A DNA stretch of 41,630 nucleotides from Testudinibacter crocodili (GTDB lineage: Bacteria; Pseudomonadota; Gammaproteobacteria; Enterobacterales; Pasteurellaceae): assembly GCA_006228005.1 (NCBI GenBank), contig VDHG01000080.1:1-41630 (forward strand), written 5' to 3'. Under the pieces are notes generated by a model. The model saw only the letters and a program-made list of their open reading frames with translations, was not told where the DNA came from and did not search any database. The position numbers and the translations under genes are program-made. This document shows, piece by piece, positions 28,052-37,239 of the stretch (the stretch's first letter is position 1; every line of letters begins with the position of its first letter).

Positions 28052-29353
28052 TTAAGCTTGTTGAGCATTCATAATCTCATCGAAAGAAGCTGCTTTCTCA
28101 GTGACTTGTGCTTTTGCCAACACCGCATCAACGGCTTGCTCTTCCAATACTACATTGCGTAAATTATTCATTAACTCTTTGTTATTGCTGTAGTATTCAA
28201 CTACTTCGCTCGGCTGTTCATAAGCGGCGGCGATATCTTCAATCATCGCCTTAACGCGCGCTTCATCCACTTTCAATTCATTAGTTGCAATCACTTCGGC
28301 AAATAGCAACCCGACTTGAACACGGCGACGTGCTTGTTCTTCAAAAATATCGCGTGGCAGTTGGAAATCTTTTGGTGCTTGACCGCCGAAACGCTGCATC
28401 GCCTGTTGCTGCAACACTTCAATTTCTTGATCCACCGCAGCCGCCGGCACATCAATGCTGTTATTCGCCAATAAACCGTCGATCACTTGGTTTTTAATGC
28501 GGCTGGTTAATGCATTTTTCAACTCGCGTTGCATATTTTTGCTGATTTCAGCACGTAAATCGGCGACGGTTTTGTTTTTAGGACCGAATTTTTGTACAAA
28601 TTCTTCAGTCACTTCCGGCAATTCCATCTCTTCGACTTTTTTCAAGCTAATGGCGAATTTCGCCGCTTTGCCTTTCAAGTTTTCCGCGTGGTAATCTTCC
28701 GGGAAAGTCACGTCAATGCTGAAGTCATCACCAGCTTTGTGTCCGACGATACCGTCTTCAAAGCCTGGAATCATACGACCTTGCCCCATCAACAGAACGA
28801 AATCTGCGGATTTACCGCCTTCAAATGCTTCACCGTCGATAGAACCGTCGAAATCGATAGTCACACGATCATCGGCTTTTGCCGCTACATCGCTTTCTTT
28901 CCAGGTGGCTTGTTGTTTACGCAACACATCGATCATTTTGTCGATGTCGCTTTCACTGATCTCAACCACTGGTTTTTCAACTTGAATATTTTCCAAACCT
29001 TGCAATTGCACGTCCGGATAAACATCGAATGTCGCAGTGAAAACAAAATCACCACCGACATTATATTCTTGCGGTGCAAACGTCGGACGACCGGCAAAAT
29101 TGATTTTATCCTGCATTACCGCATCAAAGAAACTTCTTTGCATCGCATCGCTTAACACATCTTGACGCACTGACGCCCCAAAACGTTTTTCAATGATTGC
29201 CGGGGGAATTTTGCCTTTACGAAAACCGTCGATACGGGCAGTTTTTGCTACATTTTTTAATTCTTGGCGAACATTTTGTTCGATGGTTTCAGCCGGCACA
29301 GTAATAGTGATGCGGCGCTCAAGACCTTGGGTAGTTTCTACGGAAAATTGCAT
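28052..29353 (-). CDS. tig: Trigger factor
   Basis: 433-aa ribosome-associated chaperone and peptidyl-prolyl isomerase. The ribosome-binding signature GFRKGKIP is at residues 43-50. The FKBP domain lies near 155-245 ([20 protein letters not shown], then [15 protein letters not shown]). The C-terminal helical chaperone arms follow and end in a short Ala/Gln tail. It is first of the tig-clpP-clpX-lon cluster with its own promoter 94 nt upstream. A USS terminator separates it from clpP. Confidence 0.97.
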   Translation of the reverse strand: MQFSVETTQGLERRITITVPAETIEQNVRQELKNVAKTARIDGFRKGKIPPAIIEKRFGASVRQDVLSDAMQRSFFDAVMQDKINFAGRPTFAPQEYNVGGDFVFTATFDVYPDVQLQGLENIQVEKPVVEISESDIDKMIDVLRKQQATWKESDVAAKADDRVTIDFDGSIDGEAFEGGKSADFVLLMGQGRMIPGFEDGIVGHKAGDDFSIDVTFPEDYHAENLKGKAAKFAISLKKVEEMELPEVTEEFVQKFGPKNKTVADLRAEISKNMQRELKNALTSRIKNQVIDGLLANNSIDVPAAAVDQEIEVLQQQAMQRFGGQAPKDFQLPRDIFEEQARRRVQVGLLFAEVIATNELKVDEARVKAMIEDIAAAYEQPSEVVEYYSNNKELMNNLRNVVLEEQAVDAVLAKAQVTEKAASFDEIMNAQQA

Positions 29354-29441
29354 TTTTTACCTCAAAAAAATCGGATATTCTCGGCGCCACTCATCTCAAT
29401 CGTATGAACAACCAACACCGAACTTAAAAAATAGACACGAG

Positions 29442-29470
29442 ATTATACCCAGTCAAACTCAATCAGTCGA
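29442..29470 (-). promoter_or_regulatory. Sigma-70 promoter for tig
   Basis: On the minus strand TCGACT (29470-29465) and a perfect TATAAT (29447-29442) are 17 nt apart. The tig start is 89 nt beyond the -10, giving a leader of about 80 nt with GAGGTAA as ribosome site. Confidence 0.65.
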
Positions 29471-29565
29471 GTTATAACCGCTGAAATTGGGATAGTTGGC
29501 GATTTTTTAAACCGCACTTTGCTTTATTCGGCATAAAAGACAGAATCGAATAACCGCAGCAACGA

Positions 29566-29591
29566 AAAACCCGATTCACTAAGAATCGGGT
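29566..29591 (-). terminator. Intrinsic terminator after the LysM gene
   Basis: ACCCGATTC (29569-29577) pairs with GAATCGGGT (29583-29591) across a 5-nt loop; TTTTCG follows on the minus strand. It lies 30 nt past the stop. Confidence 0.9.
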
Positions 29592-29621
29592 CAGGTCAGA
29601 TTGCATCAAGCAAAAAATAGA

Positions 29622-30065
29622 TTACAGCCCTTTCGGAATACGAATTTTCTGCCCTGGGAAAATTTTATCCGCATCTTTGATCACTTCTTTATTGACTTCA
29701 ACGATCTTAGTATATTTTGCGCCGTTACCGTAGGCTTTCTCAGCGATTTTCCATAAGGTGTCGCCTTTTTCAATCACATAAAACTCTTCGTCAGAGGCTA
29801 ATGCTTCACCGCTAGCAATGGTGACACCCTCGGCTTCCACTTTGGTGATCCCGGCAATATTGCCCGCCATCAGAATGGCTTTTTCCAAGGCTGACGCATC
29901 TTTTGCTGTGCCTTCAATTTTTGCCACGCCGTTTTCAACCGTGACCGCCACGTTTTCCACACCGGGGTTATCTTCACTGATGTGCTGTGTTACCGCACTT
30001 GAGGCCTCTTCTTCTTTGCCGAAGATTTTCTTACCGATGTTGCCAACAAAATCAAATAATCCCAT
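29622..30065 (-). CDS. BON-LysM domain protein (Kbp/YgaU-like)
   Basis: 147-aa protein with no signal peptide. A short N-terminal helix (MGLFDFVGNIGKKIFG) precedes a BON domain (about 26-88) and a C-terminal LysM domain (about 93-145: EFYVIEKGDTLWKIAEKAYG, ending PGQKIRIPKGL). Architecture and size match E. coli Kbp (YgaU), a cytoplasmic potassium-binding protein that compacts on binding K+. A similar role is inferred. It has its own terminator, and 116 nt separates it from thyA, so it is probably monocistronic. Confidence 0.85.
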   Translation of the reverse strand: MGLFDFVGNIGKKIFGKEEEASSAVTQHISEDNPGVENVAVTVENGVAKIEGTAKDASALEKAILMAGNIAGITKVEAEGVTIASGEALASDEEFYVIEKGDTLWKIAEKAYGNGAKYTKIVEVNKEVIKDADKIFPGQKIRIPKGL

Positions 30066-30181
30066 AACTTTTCCTTAATGATTAATTTATTAATATTAAC
30101 GACTTGCCTGATAAAATCTTGACAAAAGCCGAACCGAACACCTTGTATTATCCGATCAGTTTCGACCGAAAGTAAAGCGAA

Positions 30182-31033
30182 TTAAACCGAAAACGGGTAT
30201 TGAATCGGCGGATGTGATTGGTAGCCCACCACCTTAAAATCGTCCATCGTGACCCAAGTCTCCAAATCTTGCAATGTTTTGATCTGGGGATTGATCTCTA
30301 ACCTCGGCAACGGCAGCGGTTCGCGCAGTAACTGCACTGTTTGCATCAGCTCCAACTGATCTTCATAAATATGCGCATTGACAATCTTATGGTACGCCTG
30401 TCCAGCTTTACGCCCCGTGATCTGCGCCATCAACGCTAAAAAAGTGTACACCTGAATTTGGTTGAAATTCAAGCCGAGCGGCACGTCACAAGAGCGTTGA
30501 TAGCTGGTGAGATACAGCGTATCGCCTAGCAATGAAAAAGTGTGGGTGTGCATACAAGGGCGCAGACAGCCCAGTTCAATCTCTCCCGGATTATAAAATG
30601 TGATGATTTCACCGCGATCATCAATCCCGTTCGACAAATTATCTACCACTTTTCGCAGTTGATCTAAATGCGAACCATCCGGTTTGCGCCAGCTTCTGCC
30701 CTGCACGCCGTAAACTCGCCCCATATCGTCGCAGCCTTTGCGGTGCGGGCTGTTGAGCCAGACTTGATTATCGTTGGCGTTGGCATCCCACGTTTTGGTG
30801 CCGAGTTTGCGGAAATCGGCAGCATTGTCATAACCACGGATATAACCTAAAAATTCGGCAATCGCGGCTTTCCAATAGCTTTTACGGGTGGTGATCAGTG
30901 GAAATTGGTTGTTGGCGACATCATAACTCAAATCAGCATTGATCACGGTTAAGCAGCGTTTACCGGTACGTTCGTTGCCGACCCACACGCCGTGATCCAC
31001 GATCCGCCGGCATAAATCCAAATATTGACGCAT
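30182..31033 (-). CDS. thyA: Thymidylate synthase
   Basis: 283-aa ThyA methylating dUMP to dTMP with methylene-tetrahydrofolate. I start at ATG 31033, with GGAGG 8 nt upstream; a TTG at 31048 would overlap that ribosome site. Catalytic Cys160 is in [26 protein letters not shown] is the dUMP-binding segment and [13 protein letters not shown] follows. At 283 aa it is longer than E. coli ThyA (264), as in H. influenzae. It lies 36 nt after lgt, the same lgt-thyA pairing as E. coli. Confidence 0.96.
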   Translation of the reverse strand: MRQYLDLCRRIVDHGVWVGNERTGKRCLTVINADLSYDVANNQFPLITTRKSYWKAAIAEFLGYIRGYDNAADFRKLGTKTWDANANDNQVWLNSPHRKGCDDMGRVYGVQGRSWRKPDGSHLDQLRKVVDNLSNGIDDRGEIITFYNPGEIELGCLRPCMHTHTFSLLGDTLYLTSYQRSCDVPLGLNFNQIQVYTFLALMAQITGRKAGQAYHKIVNAHIYEDQLELMQTVQLLREPLPLPRLEINPQIKTLQDLETWVTMDDFKVVGYQSHPPIQYPFSV

Positions 31034-31069
31034 ATTTTTCTCCTCCAAAACCGCACTTTTAGGCGTGCA

Positions 31070-31864
31070 CTACTTTACTGACCGCCGATAGGCCCAAACG
31101 ACAATCAGTGCGCCGATCAACATCATTGGGGTCGATAAAATTTGCCCCATTGAAATTTGCTGTCCGAAAAACAATCCGAGATGTTCGTCCGGTTCACGGA
31201 AAAATTCGACGATAAAACGGAATAAACCATAGAAAAATAGAAATAGCCCTGCTACTGAGCCCGTCGGACGCGGTTTTTGGATAAACCAATTCAGGATCAA
31301 GAACAGCACCACGCCCTCTAACAAGGCTTCGTACAGCTGCGACGGATGGCGCGGCAAGTAACCGCCGGACGGAAACAAAACTGCCCAAGAGACATCGGTC
31401 ACCCGTCCCCATAGTTCGTCATTGATAAAATTACCGATACGCCCCATGCCCAAGCCGAACGGAATCAACGGCGCCACAAAATCAGCCGTTTGCCAGAACG
31501 GACGTTTTTGTAAACGGGCGGTAATAATCATTGCAACAATCACCCCGATTAAACCACCGTGGAAAGACATCCCGCCTTCCCACACCCTAAACAGATAGAG
31601 CGGGTCCTGTAAAAACAAGTCGAAATGGTAGAACAGCACATAGCCGATTCGCCCACCTAAAAATACCCCTAAAAACCCATTAAATAACAACGAATCGACC
31701 TGATCGACCGTCCAACCACTGTTGTGCTGCTTAGCGCGTCGCACAGCCAGCCAACGGGCAAAAACAAAGCCAATTAAATACATCAGGCCGTACCAGCGCA
31801 AGCCGATTGGACCGAGTTCAAAAATAACCGGATCAAAATCCGGAAAGCGAAGATACGAATTCAT
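31070..31864 (-). CDS. lgt: Prolipoprotein diacylglyceryl transferase
   Basis: 264-aa polytopic inner-membrane enzyme adding diacylglyceryl from phosphatidylglycerol to the lipobox Cys. I start at ATG 31864 ([20 protein letters not shown]) with AAGGAAT upstream; the frame runs open to 31933 but the extra part overlaps the preceding gene and lacks a ribosome site. Conserved pieces are [24 protein letters not shown] and the Lgt signature [14 protein letters not shown]. It would lipidate the surface lipoprotein suggested at the start of the window, if that protein has a lipobox. Confidence 0.95.
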   Translation of the reverse strand: MNSYLRFPDFDPVIFELGPIGLRWYGLMYLIGFVFARWLAVRRAKQHNSGWTVDQVDSLLFNGFLGVFLGGRIGYVLFYHFDLFLQDPLYLFRVWEGGMSFHGGLIGVIVAMIITARLQKRPFWQTADFVAPLIPFGLGMGRIGNFINDELWGRVTDVSWAVLFPSGGYLPRHPSQLYEALLEGVVLFLILNWFIQKPRPTGSVAGLFLFFYGLFRFIVEFFREPDEHLGLFFGQQISMGQILSTPMMLIGALIVVWAYRRSVK

Positions 31865-31886
31865 ACGATTCCTTGCCGATAAACGC

Positions 31887-32678
31887 TTAACTGAATAACA
31901 TTTTGAGTGCCACCAACGACAACCAGATCGCAAACGCCTTTTTCAACGTCGGCACCGGTAATTTGGTAGTCATGTCTGCCCCAAGTTTTGAGGTGAAAAA
32001 AGAGACGGCAGTAATTAATAATACCGCCGGCAAATAAACATAGCCGATCGAATAAGACGGCAGATGCGGCAGGTTCCAACCACTGACAATAAAGCTGATC
32101 ATACCGGACAAGCCAAGCAACATGCCGCAAAATGAAGAAGTGCCGATCGCCCGCTTGATTTCAATTCCACGTGAATTCAAAAACGGCACAATGAATGCGC
32201 CTCCGGCAATACCGGCAAAGCTGGACACGATACCGATCAACGTCCCACCAACCACACCGCTCTTGACCGTTAAGGGGCGATTGCCGGTTTCTCGTTTGAT
32301 TGATAGCACCATTTTGGTTGCCAAATACAACACCATCACCGCAAACAGTTTACTGGTGACCGCTTTCGGCAATTGGCTAATAAACAAGCCGGAAATAAAC
32401 ACCGCGATCATTAGCGACGGAATCAAGTATTTTGCCGCCTGCCAATCCACGTTGCCCAATTTATGATGACGCTGTGCGGAAGAAAAAGCCGTGATCACAA
32501 TCGTCGCAAAAGAACTACCCAGCGCTACTGTCATCGACATTGCTTCCGGCACACCGATTTTCGGCAACAAATAGACCAGCACCGGCACGATTACCAAACC
32601 ACCGCCAATGCCAAACAGCCCGGCAAGAAACCCGGCTAAAGCGCCGGTCAGCAGACAACCGATTACAAATACCGTCAT
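31887..32678 (-). CDS. TSUP (TauE/SafE) family membrane transporter
   Basis: 263-aa inner-membrane protein with about eight hydrophobic segments and the family's paired repeats: [20 protein letters not shown] near the N-terminus and [18 protein letters not shown] in the second half. Members export or import sulfite, sulfoacetate and other organosulfur anions; substrate here is unknown. Its start overlaps the rppH stop by 4 nt (ATGA), and lgt follows 22 nt after its stop. The rppH-TSUP-lgt-thyA order is that of H. influenzae; E. coli has ptsP in this position. Confidence 0.88.
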   Translation of the reverse strand: MTVFVIGCLLTGALAGFLAGLFGIGGGLVIVPVLVYLLPKIGVPEAMSMTVALGSSFATIVITAFSSAQRHHKLGNVDWQAAKYLIPSLMIAVFISGLFISQLPKAVTSKLFAVMVLYLATKMVLSIKRETGNRPLTVKSGVVGGTLIGIVSSFAGIAGGAFIVPFLNSRGIEIKRAIGTSSFCGMLLGLSGMISFIVSGWNLPHLPSYSIGYVYLPAVLLITAVSFFTSKLGADMTTKLPVPTLKKAFAIWLSLVALKMLFS

Positions 32679-33364
32679 TTGCGTTGTTCTCCTTTCTGCC
32701 GAGCACTTCTTTCCTGATTGAACTTGCGTTGTTTCCGTTGATAACGTGATTCTTTTTTGGCTACATTCGCCGAGCGCCCATTGTCGCTAGTTAATGTAGC
32801 CGTGTCCTTAGTATTATTGGTATGCGTACTTGCAAGCGATTTATATTGACTGGTGTGCTGATGTGATTTGACCGCACTTGCTCTGTCCGGCAGTGCCATT
32901 ACCACACTGGAAAATTCTTTCATCACTTTACGATAGACTTCGCGTTTAAACGAGATCACCTGCCGCACCGGATACCAGTAACTGACCCAGCGCCAACCGT
33001 CAAATTCCGGCGTTTTAGTCGCCTGCATATTGATACTGTCTTCACCGCTAACCAGTGCCAATAAAAACCAGCGCTGCTTTTGTCCAATACACACAGGATT
33101 ACCGTCATTGCGCACCAAGCGTTTCGGCAATTTATAACGCAGCCAACCTTTAGATACCGCCAGAATTTTTACGTCCTGACGACTCAAACCAACCTCTTCA
33201 TACAACTCGCGATACATCGCCTGCTCCGGTGTTTCACCGTTGTTGATGCCGCCCTGAGGAAACTGCCACGAATTTTGTCCGCAACGCTTCGCCCACAACA
33301 CCTGTCCTTGTCGGTTACTGATAATAATCCCGACATTTGGCCGATAGCCATCGAAATCGATCAC
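32675..33364 (-). CDS. rppH: RNA pyrophosphohydrolase RppH, with basic C-terminal tail
   Basis: 229-aa Nudix hydrolase that removes pyrophosphate from mRNA 5' ends, starting RNase E-dependent decay. The Nudix box spans residues 38-60 ([14 protein letters not shown], then RELYEEVGL) with all metal-binding Glu present. The conserved opening is [17 protein letters not shown]. The start is GTG at 33364 with AAGGGG upstream. The catalytic domain ends near 160; about 65 further residues are Ser/Thr-rich and then strongly Lys/Arg/Gln-rich ([19 protein letters not shown]). E. coli RppH has only 176 residues. It overlaps the TSUP gene by 4 nt. Confidence 0.93.
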   Translation of the reverse strand: MIDFDGYRPNVGIIISNRQGQVLWAKRCGQNSWQFPQGGINNGETPEQAMYRELYEEVGLSRQDVKILAVSKGWLRYKLPKRLVRNDGNPVCIGQKQRWFLLALVSGEDSINMQATKTPEFDGWRWVSYWYPVRQVISFKREVYRKVMKEFSSVVMALPDRASAVKSHQHTSQYKSLASTHTNNTKDTATLTSDNGRSANVAKKESRYQRKQRKFNQERSARQKGEQRK

Positions 33365-33535
33365 TGTCGATCCCCTTAAATCTTCTGAATTTTTTAAATG
33401 GTGTTGATTGTTTCATAATATCGAAAACGATACAACAATAACCGCGTAAAGAGTGGAATCGATTTTATGAGGCAGTCTTCACCTTCCATCTCAGATTGTA
33501 AATATTAACAATAACAAGATAATTCCCCGCGCCTC

Positions 33536-33544
33536 TGTGGATAA
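33536..33544 (-). promoter_or_regulatory. DnaA box (perfect)
   Basis: TGTGGATAA, the complement of TTATCCACA. The flanks (TCTGTGGATAAC then TCTGTG) are nearly repeated at the second box 268 nt downstream. Confidence 0.6.
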
Positions 33545-33682
33545 CTCTGTGTGTAATCGTAGGAAGTATTGTTGTCTAAAAACAACTGAGAGCTGCTGCT
33601 GCCTTTTGCCATAAGGATTCTGCTTTAGGTTGTCGATTGCTTGAACAAACGCTTAATTGATCGACTTGTCGCCTGTTTTTAC

Positions 33683-33698
33683 CCTGCCAAGTGGCAGG
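33683..33698. repeat. Short palindrome in rppH-mutH gap
   Basis: CCTGCCA and TGGCAGG are inverted copies with only 2 nt between. No U-tract follows closely on either strand, so a protein-binding palindrome is as likely as an RNA stem. Confidence 0.4.
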
Positions 33699-33803
33699 CA
33701 ATTAAAAAGAAATGTTTATTTCTGATCCGAGTCTTGCACAAATATGCTGCAATTAAAACAAAAAAATAACATTGCTTATCATCCGTGAGTTATTCAGATT
33801 TTC

Positions 33804-33812
33804 TGTGGATAA
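33804..33812 (-). promoter_or_regulatory. DnaA box (perfect)
   Basis: TGTGGATAA, same orientation and similar flanks as the box at 33536-33544, next to the A+T-rich stretch that begins about 20 nt to the right. Confidence 0.6.
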
Positions 33813-33972
33813 CACTGTGGCTGATTTCGGTATTATCATTAATAAATTAAAATATAAATTGGCTTATTTTAATTTTATCGTTATAAATCAATTAGTTAAT
33901 TCAAACAAAATCTTATACCCATTGTGTTTAAAAAGCAGGATTTTGCACTGATTATTTCTTGAGCAATAAAAT

Positions 33973-34001
33973 TTGTATCTTTCACGACTTGTCCTTATAA
34001 T
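33973..34001 (+). promoter_or_regulatory. Promoter for mutH
   Basis: Perfect TATAAT (33996-34001) with a weak TTGTAT (33973-33978) at 17 nt. mutH begins 48 nt downstream of the -10. Confidence 0.5.
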
Positions 34002-34049
34002 ACCCTACGTTATTTTTCAACTATTCGACCTATTTCAAACGGATATAAG

Positions 34050-34724
34050 ATGACCACGCCACAATCAGAGTCGCAATTACTACACCGTGCCCACCAATTG
34101 GCTGGATTGCGACTGGCTGAGGTGGCTACGGAATACAATATCCAGATGCCAACCGATTTAAAACGTCATAAGGGCTGGGTTGGTATGCTATTGGAAACCG
34201 CACTTGGCGCAGAAGCCGGCAGCAAAGCACAGCAAGATTTTGCCGCACTTGGGATTGAATTAAAAACGATTCCCGTCAATCGGCACGGTTCTCCGTTGGA
34301 AACCACATTTGTTAGCTTGGCACCACTCAGCCAAAACAGCGGTGTCGTTTGGCAAAATAGCCATGTACGTTACAAACTGCAAAAAGTGCTGTGGATTCCT
34401 GTGGAAGGTGAACGCCAAATTGCACTGGCGGATCGTCGGATTGGCTCACCTATTTTATGGCAACCCAGTGCCGAGCAAGAAGCTCGTCTGGCGCAAGACT
34501 GGGAAGAGTTGATGGATTTAATTGTTTTGGGTGGATTACACAAAATCAATGCCCGTATCGGTGAAGTGTTACAATTGCGTCCAAAAGGCGCAAATAGTAA
34601 AGCCTTGACCATGGGATATGACCGCAATGGACAAGCAATTAAAACATTACCACTCGGATTTTACTTAAGAAAGAGCTTTACTGCAGAAATTTTACAAAAG
34701 TTTTGTTCTACCTCAACTTTATAA
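34050..34724 (+). CDS. mutH: DNA mismatch repair endonuclease MutH
   Basis: 224-aa endonuclease that nicks the unmethylated strand at hemimethylated GATC after MutS-MutL activation. The catalytic DEK motif is Asp63, Glu70 and Lys72 in [14 protein letters not shown], with the same spacing as E. coli Asp70/Glu77/Lys79; Glu49 in [12 protein letters not shown] is the further active-site acid. The start lies downstream of a TATAAT promoter, divergent from rppH. The presence of MutH implies a Dam-directed repair system in this organism. Confidence 0.96.
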   Translation: MTTPQSESQLLHRAHQLAGLRLAEVATEYNIQMPTDLKRHKGWVGMLLETALGAEAGSKAQQDFAALGIELKTIPVNRHGSPLETTFVSLAPLSQNSGVVWQNSHVRYKLQKVLWIPVEGERQIALADRRIGSPILWQPSAEQEARLAQDWEELMDLIVLGGLHKINARIGEVLQLRPKGANSKALTMGYDRNGQAIKTLPLGFYLRKSFTAEILQKFCSTSTL

Positions 34725-34819
34725 TACGAACTTTAGTGTATCTTAGCTGTCAAATTGTTGGGTCTGTTTCTCTTTCATAACTTGTTTATATTACCGAATT
34801 GTCACGCTGAATCATCATA

Positions 34820-34835
34820 GTAAATGAAAGACAAA
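34820..34835 (+). promoter_or_regulatory. Possible CpxR-binding site upstream of cpxR
   Basis: GTAAATGAAAGACAAA contains one exact CpxR half-site GTAAA and, after 5 nt, a degenerate second half (GACAA). It lies 57 nt before the cpxR start, a plausible place for autoregulation. The second half is weak. Confidence 0.3.
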
Positions 34836-34845
34836 CAGCTCCTCC

Positions 34846-34863
34846 TATTGTTCCGCAACAATA
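34846..34863 (+). promoter_or_regulatory. Hairpin in the cpxR leader
   Basis: TATTGTT (34846-34852) and AACAATA (34857-34863) form a 7-bp stem with loop CCGC, ending 28 nt before the cpxR start. No U-tract follows on the plus strand. Confidence 0.4.
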
Positions 34864-34891
34864 AATAATAATTAACTAAAGGAAACCATTC

Positions 34892-35605
34892 ATGGCAAAA
34901 ATATTACTTGTCGATGACGATGTTGAACTTACTGAACTGTTGGCTGAAGTATTAAACATAGAGGGATTTGACGTTGAATTGGCCTATAACGGTGAAGAGG
35001 CATTGAAATTACTGAATTTCAGCCACGATATCGTCCTGCTAGATGTGATGATACCGGTATTAAACGGAATAGAAACCCTAAAACAAATCAGAAAAAGCTT
35101 CTCCACGCCAGTATTAATGTTAACTGCCCGTGGGGACGATATCGATCGTGTATTGGGATTGGAATTAGGTGCTGATGACTATTTATCAAAACCGTTTAAT
35201 GATCGTGAACTCGTTGCACGAATCAAAGCTATCTTACGTCGAACGCAAAACCAATCTACCGCACTTAGCTCCAGCAGCAACATTGAGAAAGACGACAACA
35301 AACATCTCGAATTTGGCGGCATTACCCTTTATCCGGGCAGACAACAGGCGCTATATTTAGAACGTGATTTAGATTTAACCGGCACTGAATTTGCACTACT
35401 GCAAATATTAATTAAGCATCCGGGACAAATTCTGTCACGGGAATTACTCAGCTTAGAGATTCTGGGCAAGCGTCTGACACCGTTTGACCGTGCAATCGAT
35501 ATGCATATTTCTAACTTGCGTAAAAAACTGCCAGAACGTGCCGACAATCTACCATGGTTCAAGACACTACGCGGACGAGGCTACTTACTGGTCACTGAAA
35601 AATAA
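34892..35605 (+). CDS. cpxR: Envelope-stress response regulator CpxR
   Basis: 237-aa OmpR/PhoB-family regulator. The receiver domain (1-120) has the acidic pocket DDD at 8-10, phospho-acceptor Asp51 (IVLLDVMIP) and Lys in YLSKPF. The C-terminal winged helix (about 140-237) ends with LPWFKTLRGRGYLLV. The wording (ELTELLAEVLNIEGFDVELA) is specifically CpxR-like. RBS AAAGGAAA precedes the ATG. It is followed by a strong terminator and then cpxA. Confidence 0.94.
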   Translation: MAKILLVDDDVELTELLAEVLNIEGFDVELAYNGEEALKLLNFSHDIVLLDVMIPVLNGIETLKQIRKSFSTPVLMLTARGDDIDRVLGLELGADDYLSKPFNDRELVARIKAILRRTQNQSTALSSSSNIEKDDNKHLEFGGITLYPGRQQALYLERDLDLTGTEFALLQILIKHPGQILSRELLSLEILGKRLTPFDRAIDMHISNLRKKLPERADNLPWFKTLRGRGYLLVTEK

Positions 35606-35620
35606 GCGAGCAATGATCAA

Positions 35621-35653
35621 AATAGCGTGCCAAACAACACGCTATTCTTTTTT
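35621..35653 (+). terminator. Intrinsic terminator between cpxR and cpxA
   Basis: AATAGCGTG (35621-35629) and CACGCTATT (35638-35646) form a perfect 9-bp stem with an 8-nt loop, followed by CTTTTTT. It ends 26 nt before the cpxA start, so cpxA must rely on readthrough or its own promoter. Confidence 0.85.
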
Positions 35654-35679
35654 CAACGCACCCAATATGAAACGATGTC

Positions 35680-37125
35680 ATGAAAACTCTGCGTAAGTTT
35701 TTGCGTTTGCTTAATTCAATCAATGTGCAAATCTTTTTTCTTTTTTGGTTGATTTGGTTAGCTTTTTTTGTTCTGATAGGATTTGCATTCTTTATCCCAA
35801 CCATGGACGCACGCAATTACACCGAACTCTCTACTGATGAGGTTAATCTCTATCAGTTTGAAGTGATCAAACTGACAAAAAACAATATTCTGTATGATTT
35901 GCAGTACCAAAAAAGCCCCCACAGCAGCTTACCTAGCGACAGGACCAGCCATATTTCAGCCCCAAGAAAGCCGGTATTACTCGATCCCAATGATTTTAAT
36001 AAGATCATCGGTAATCTGGATTACAATGAAAGCAGTCAGCTATATCAGTTTGCCAATCGCTCAAATAATCCACTATTGCCACAAAAGCGTCGGTTTTACA
36101 ATCAAGATATTGTCGGTCCGTTTATCTCGCCCTATCCTCTTTCAGAAGATCGCGAGCCTTATTTGTTGTATTTTATTGATACCGTCGATCCACAACGGGA
36201 ATTTATCAATTTTTTCTTTGATCACCCACTAATCATGCTGTTCTTATTAATGGCGACCAGCACACCACTGCTGCTTGGGCTCATTTTCAGTTTGACCCAG
36301 CCTATCAAAGAATTACGCAGCACCGCCAATGCCATCTCCACCGGAAATCTCAGCATTAATCCGATTTTAGAACAGCGTGGATCAATGGAATTGCGCGAAG
36401 TTGGCAAGAGTTTTAACCACATGGTGATGTCCTTAGAAAGTATGATCAGCTCACAACAACGACTATTATTAGATGTGTCGCATGAATTGCGCACTCCACT
36501 GACACGCCTGCAACTCGCCGCCGCTTTACTGCGCCGTCGCCAAGGAGAAAACAGTGAACTGCAACGGATTGAAACTGAAACCGAGCGTATGGAAAAAATG
36601 CTGAATCAGTTATTAACGCTCTCACGCCAACAAACCGCACTTCACCTAAATCGAGAGGTTTTTCCACTGCCGAATATCTGGGAAGAAGTGGTCGAAGACG
36701 CCAAATTTGAAAGCCGTGAACGCCACTTTGAATTCAGCTTTTCACAGAACATCAAAAATCCTGAGAAATACTTTATCAATGGTAACGAGGATGTACTCGC
36801 CAGTGCATTGGAAAATATTATCCGCAACGCCTTCAAATACGCCCACAGCCGTGTACTCCTGAATTGTAATATTGTTGATAATAAACAACTTCAAATCATT
36901 GTCGACGACAACGGCGATGGCGTTGCCGAACACGAATATCAACAAATCTTCCTCCCCTTCTACCGCACCGACCAAGCCCGTACCCGTACCACCGGCGGCA
37001 CCGGCTTAGGTTTATCGATCGTCGCCAACTCGGTAGAACAACATAAAGGCAGCGTCACAGCAGGCAAAAGCAGCCTAGGTGGTCTCAGGATCACCATTCT
37101 GCTGCCATTGTGGTTGGATAACTAG
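35680..37125 (+). CDS. cpxA: Sensor histidine kinase CpxA
   Basis: 481-aa inner-membrane sensor that phosphorylates CpxR on envelope stress. TM1 lies about 17-40 and the periplasmic sensor region 41-183. TM2 (184-206) leads into a HAMP domain (207-258) and the DHp helix with His268 in DVSHELRTPLTRLQLA. The ATPase boxes are N (NIIRNAFKYA), G1 (DDNGDGV) and G2 (GGTGLGLSIV). The ATG has only a weak ribosome site. It is separated from cpxR by 74 nt holding a terminator. A USS stem lies 21 nt past its stop. Confidence 0.93.
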   Translation: MKTLRKFLRLLNSINVQIFFLFWLIWLAFFVLIGFAFFIPTMDARNYTELSTDEVNLYQFEVIKLTKNNILYDLQYQKSPHSSLPSDRTSHISAPRKPVLLDPNDFNKIIGNLDYNESSQLYQFANRSNNPLLPQKRRFYNQDIVGPFISPYPLSEDREPYLLYFIDTVDPQREFINFFFDHPLIMLFLLMATSTPLLLGLIFSLTQPIKELRSTANAISTGNLSINPILEQRGSMELREVGKSFNHMVMSLESMISSQQRLLLDVSHELRTPLTRLQLAAALLRRRQGENSELQRIETETERMEKMLNQLLTLSRQQTALHLNREVFPLPNIWEEVVEDAKFESRERHFEFSFSQNIKNPEKYFINGNEDVLASALENIIRNAFKYAHSRVLLNCNIVDNKQLQIIVDDNGDGVAEHEYQQIFLPFYRTDQARTRTTGGTGLGLSIVANSVEQHKGSVTAGKSSLGGLRITILLPLWLDN

Positions 37126-37146
37126 AAGAGGTTTATTGAATATCGG

Positions 37147-37168
37147 ACCGCACTTTGAAAAGTGCGGT
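37147..37168. terminator. USS-pair stem between convergent cpxA and sugar-transferase genes
   Basis: ACCGCACTTT (37147-37156) and AAAGTGCGGT (37159-37168) are perfect inverted copies 2 nt apart. Placed between convergent genes, it could end transcripts from both sides, though no long U-tract is seen. Confidence 0.55.
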
Positions 37169-37239
37169 TGGGCTTACTCACTATTTGTAGGCATCGGAAC
37201 CTTATTTGTAATTTGTAGTTAGAAACAATTGAAATATAC

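Larger units (their letters stand above)
33365..34049. other. AT-rich rppH-mutH intergenic region with DnaA boxes
   Basis: This 685-nt gap between divergent genes has no convincing ORF. It holds two perfect DnaA boxes (33536-33544, 33804-33812), four one-mismatch boxes (33548-33556, 33790-33798, 33913-33921, 33923-33931), a 16-bp palindrome (33683-33698), an almost pure A+T stretch (about 33833-33911), and the mutH -10. GATC sites are few, which argues against a standard oriC. Confidence 0.6.

Noticed and set aside
28592..29155. 187-residue open frame on the plus strand opposite tig
   Set aside because: Phe/His/Thr-rich antisense translation of trigger factor, with no family resemblance.
30066..30181. 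Promoter for the BON-LysM gene
   Set aside because: TTGTCA and several A/T hexamers are present, but none is paired at 16-18 nt spacing.
31865..31933. Longer Lgt start overlapping the TSUP gene
   Set aside because: Poor residues and no ribosome site; ATG 31864 has AAGGAAT and the family start.
33365..34049. Chromosomal origin oriC
   Set aside because: DnaA boxes and A+T-richness fit, but GATC sites are scarce and mnmG (gidA), dnaA or rpmH are not adjacent. Kept only as a DnaA-box cluster.
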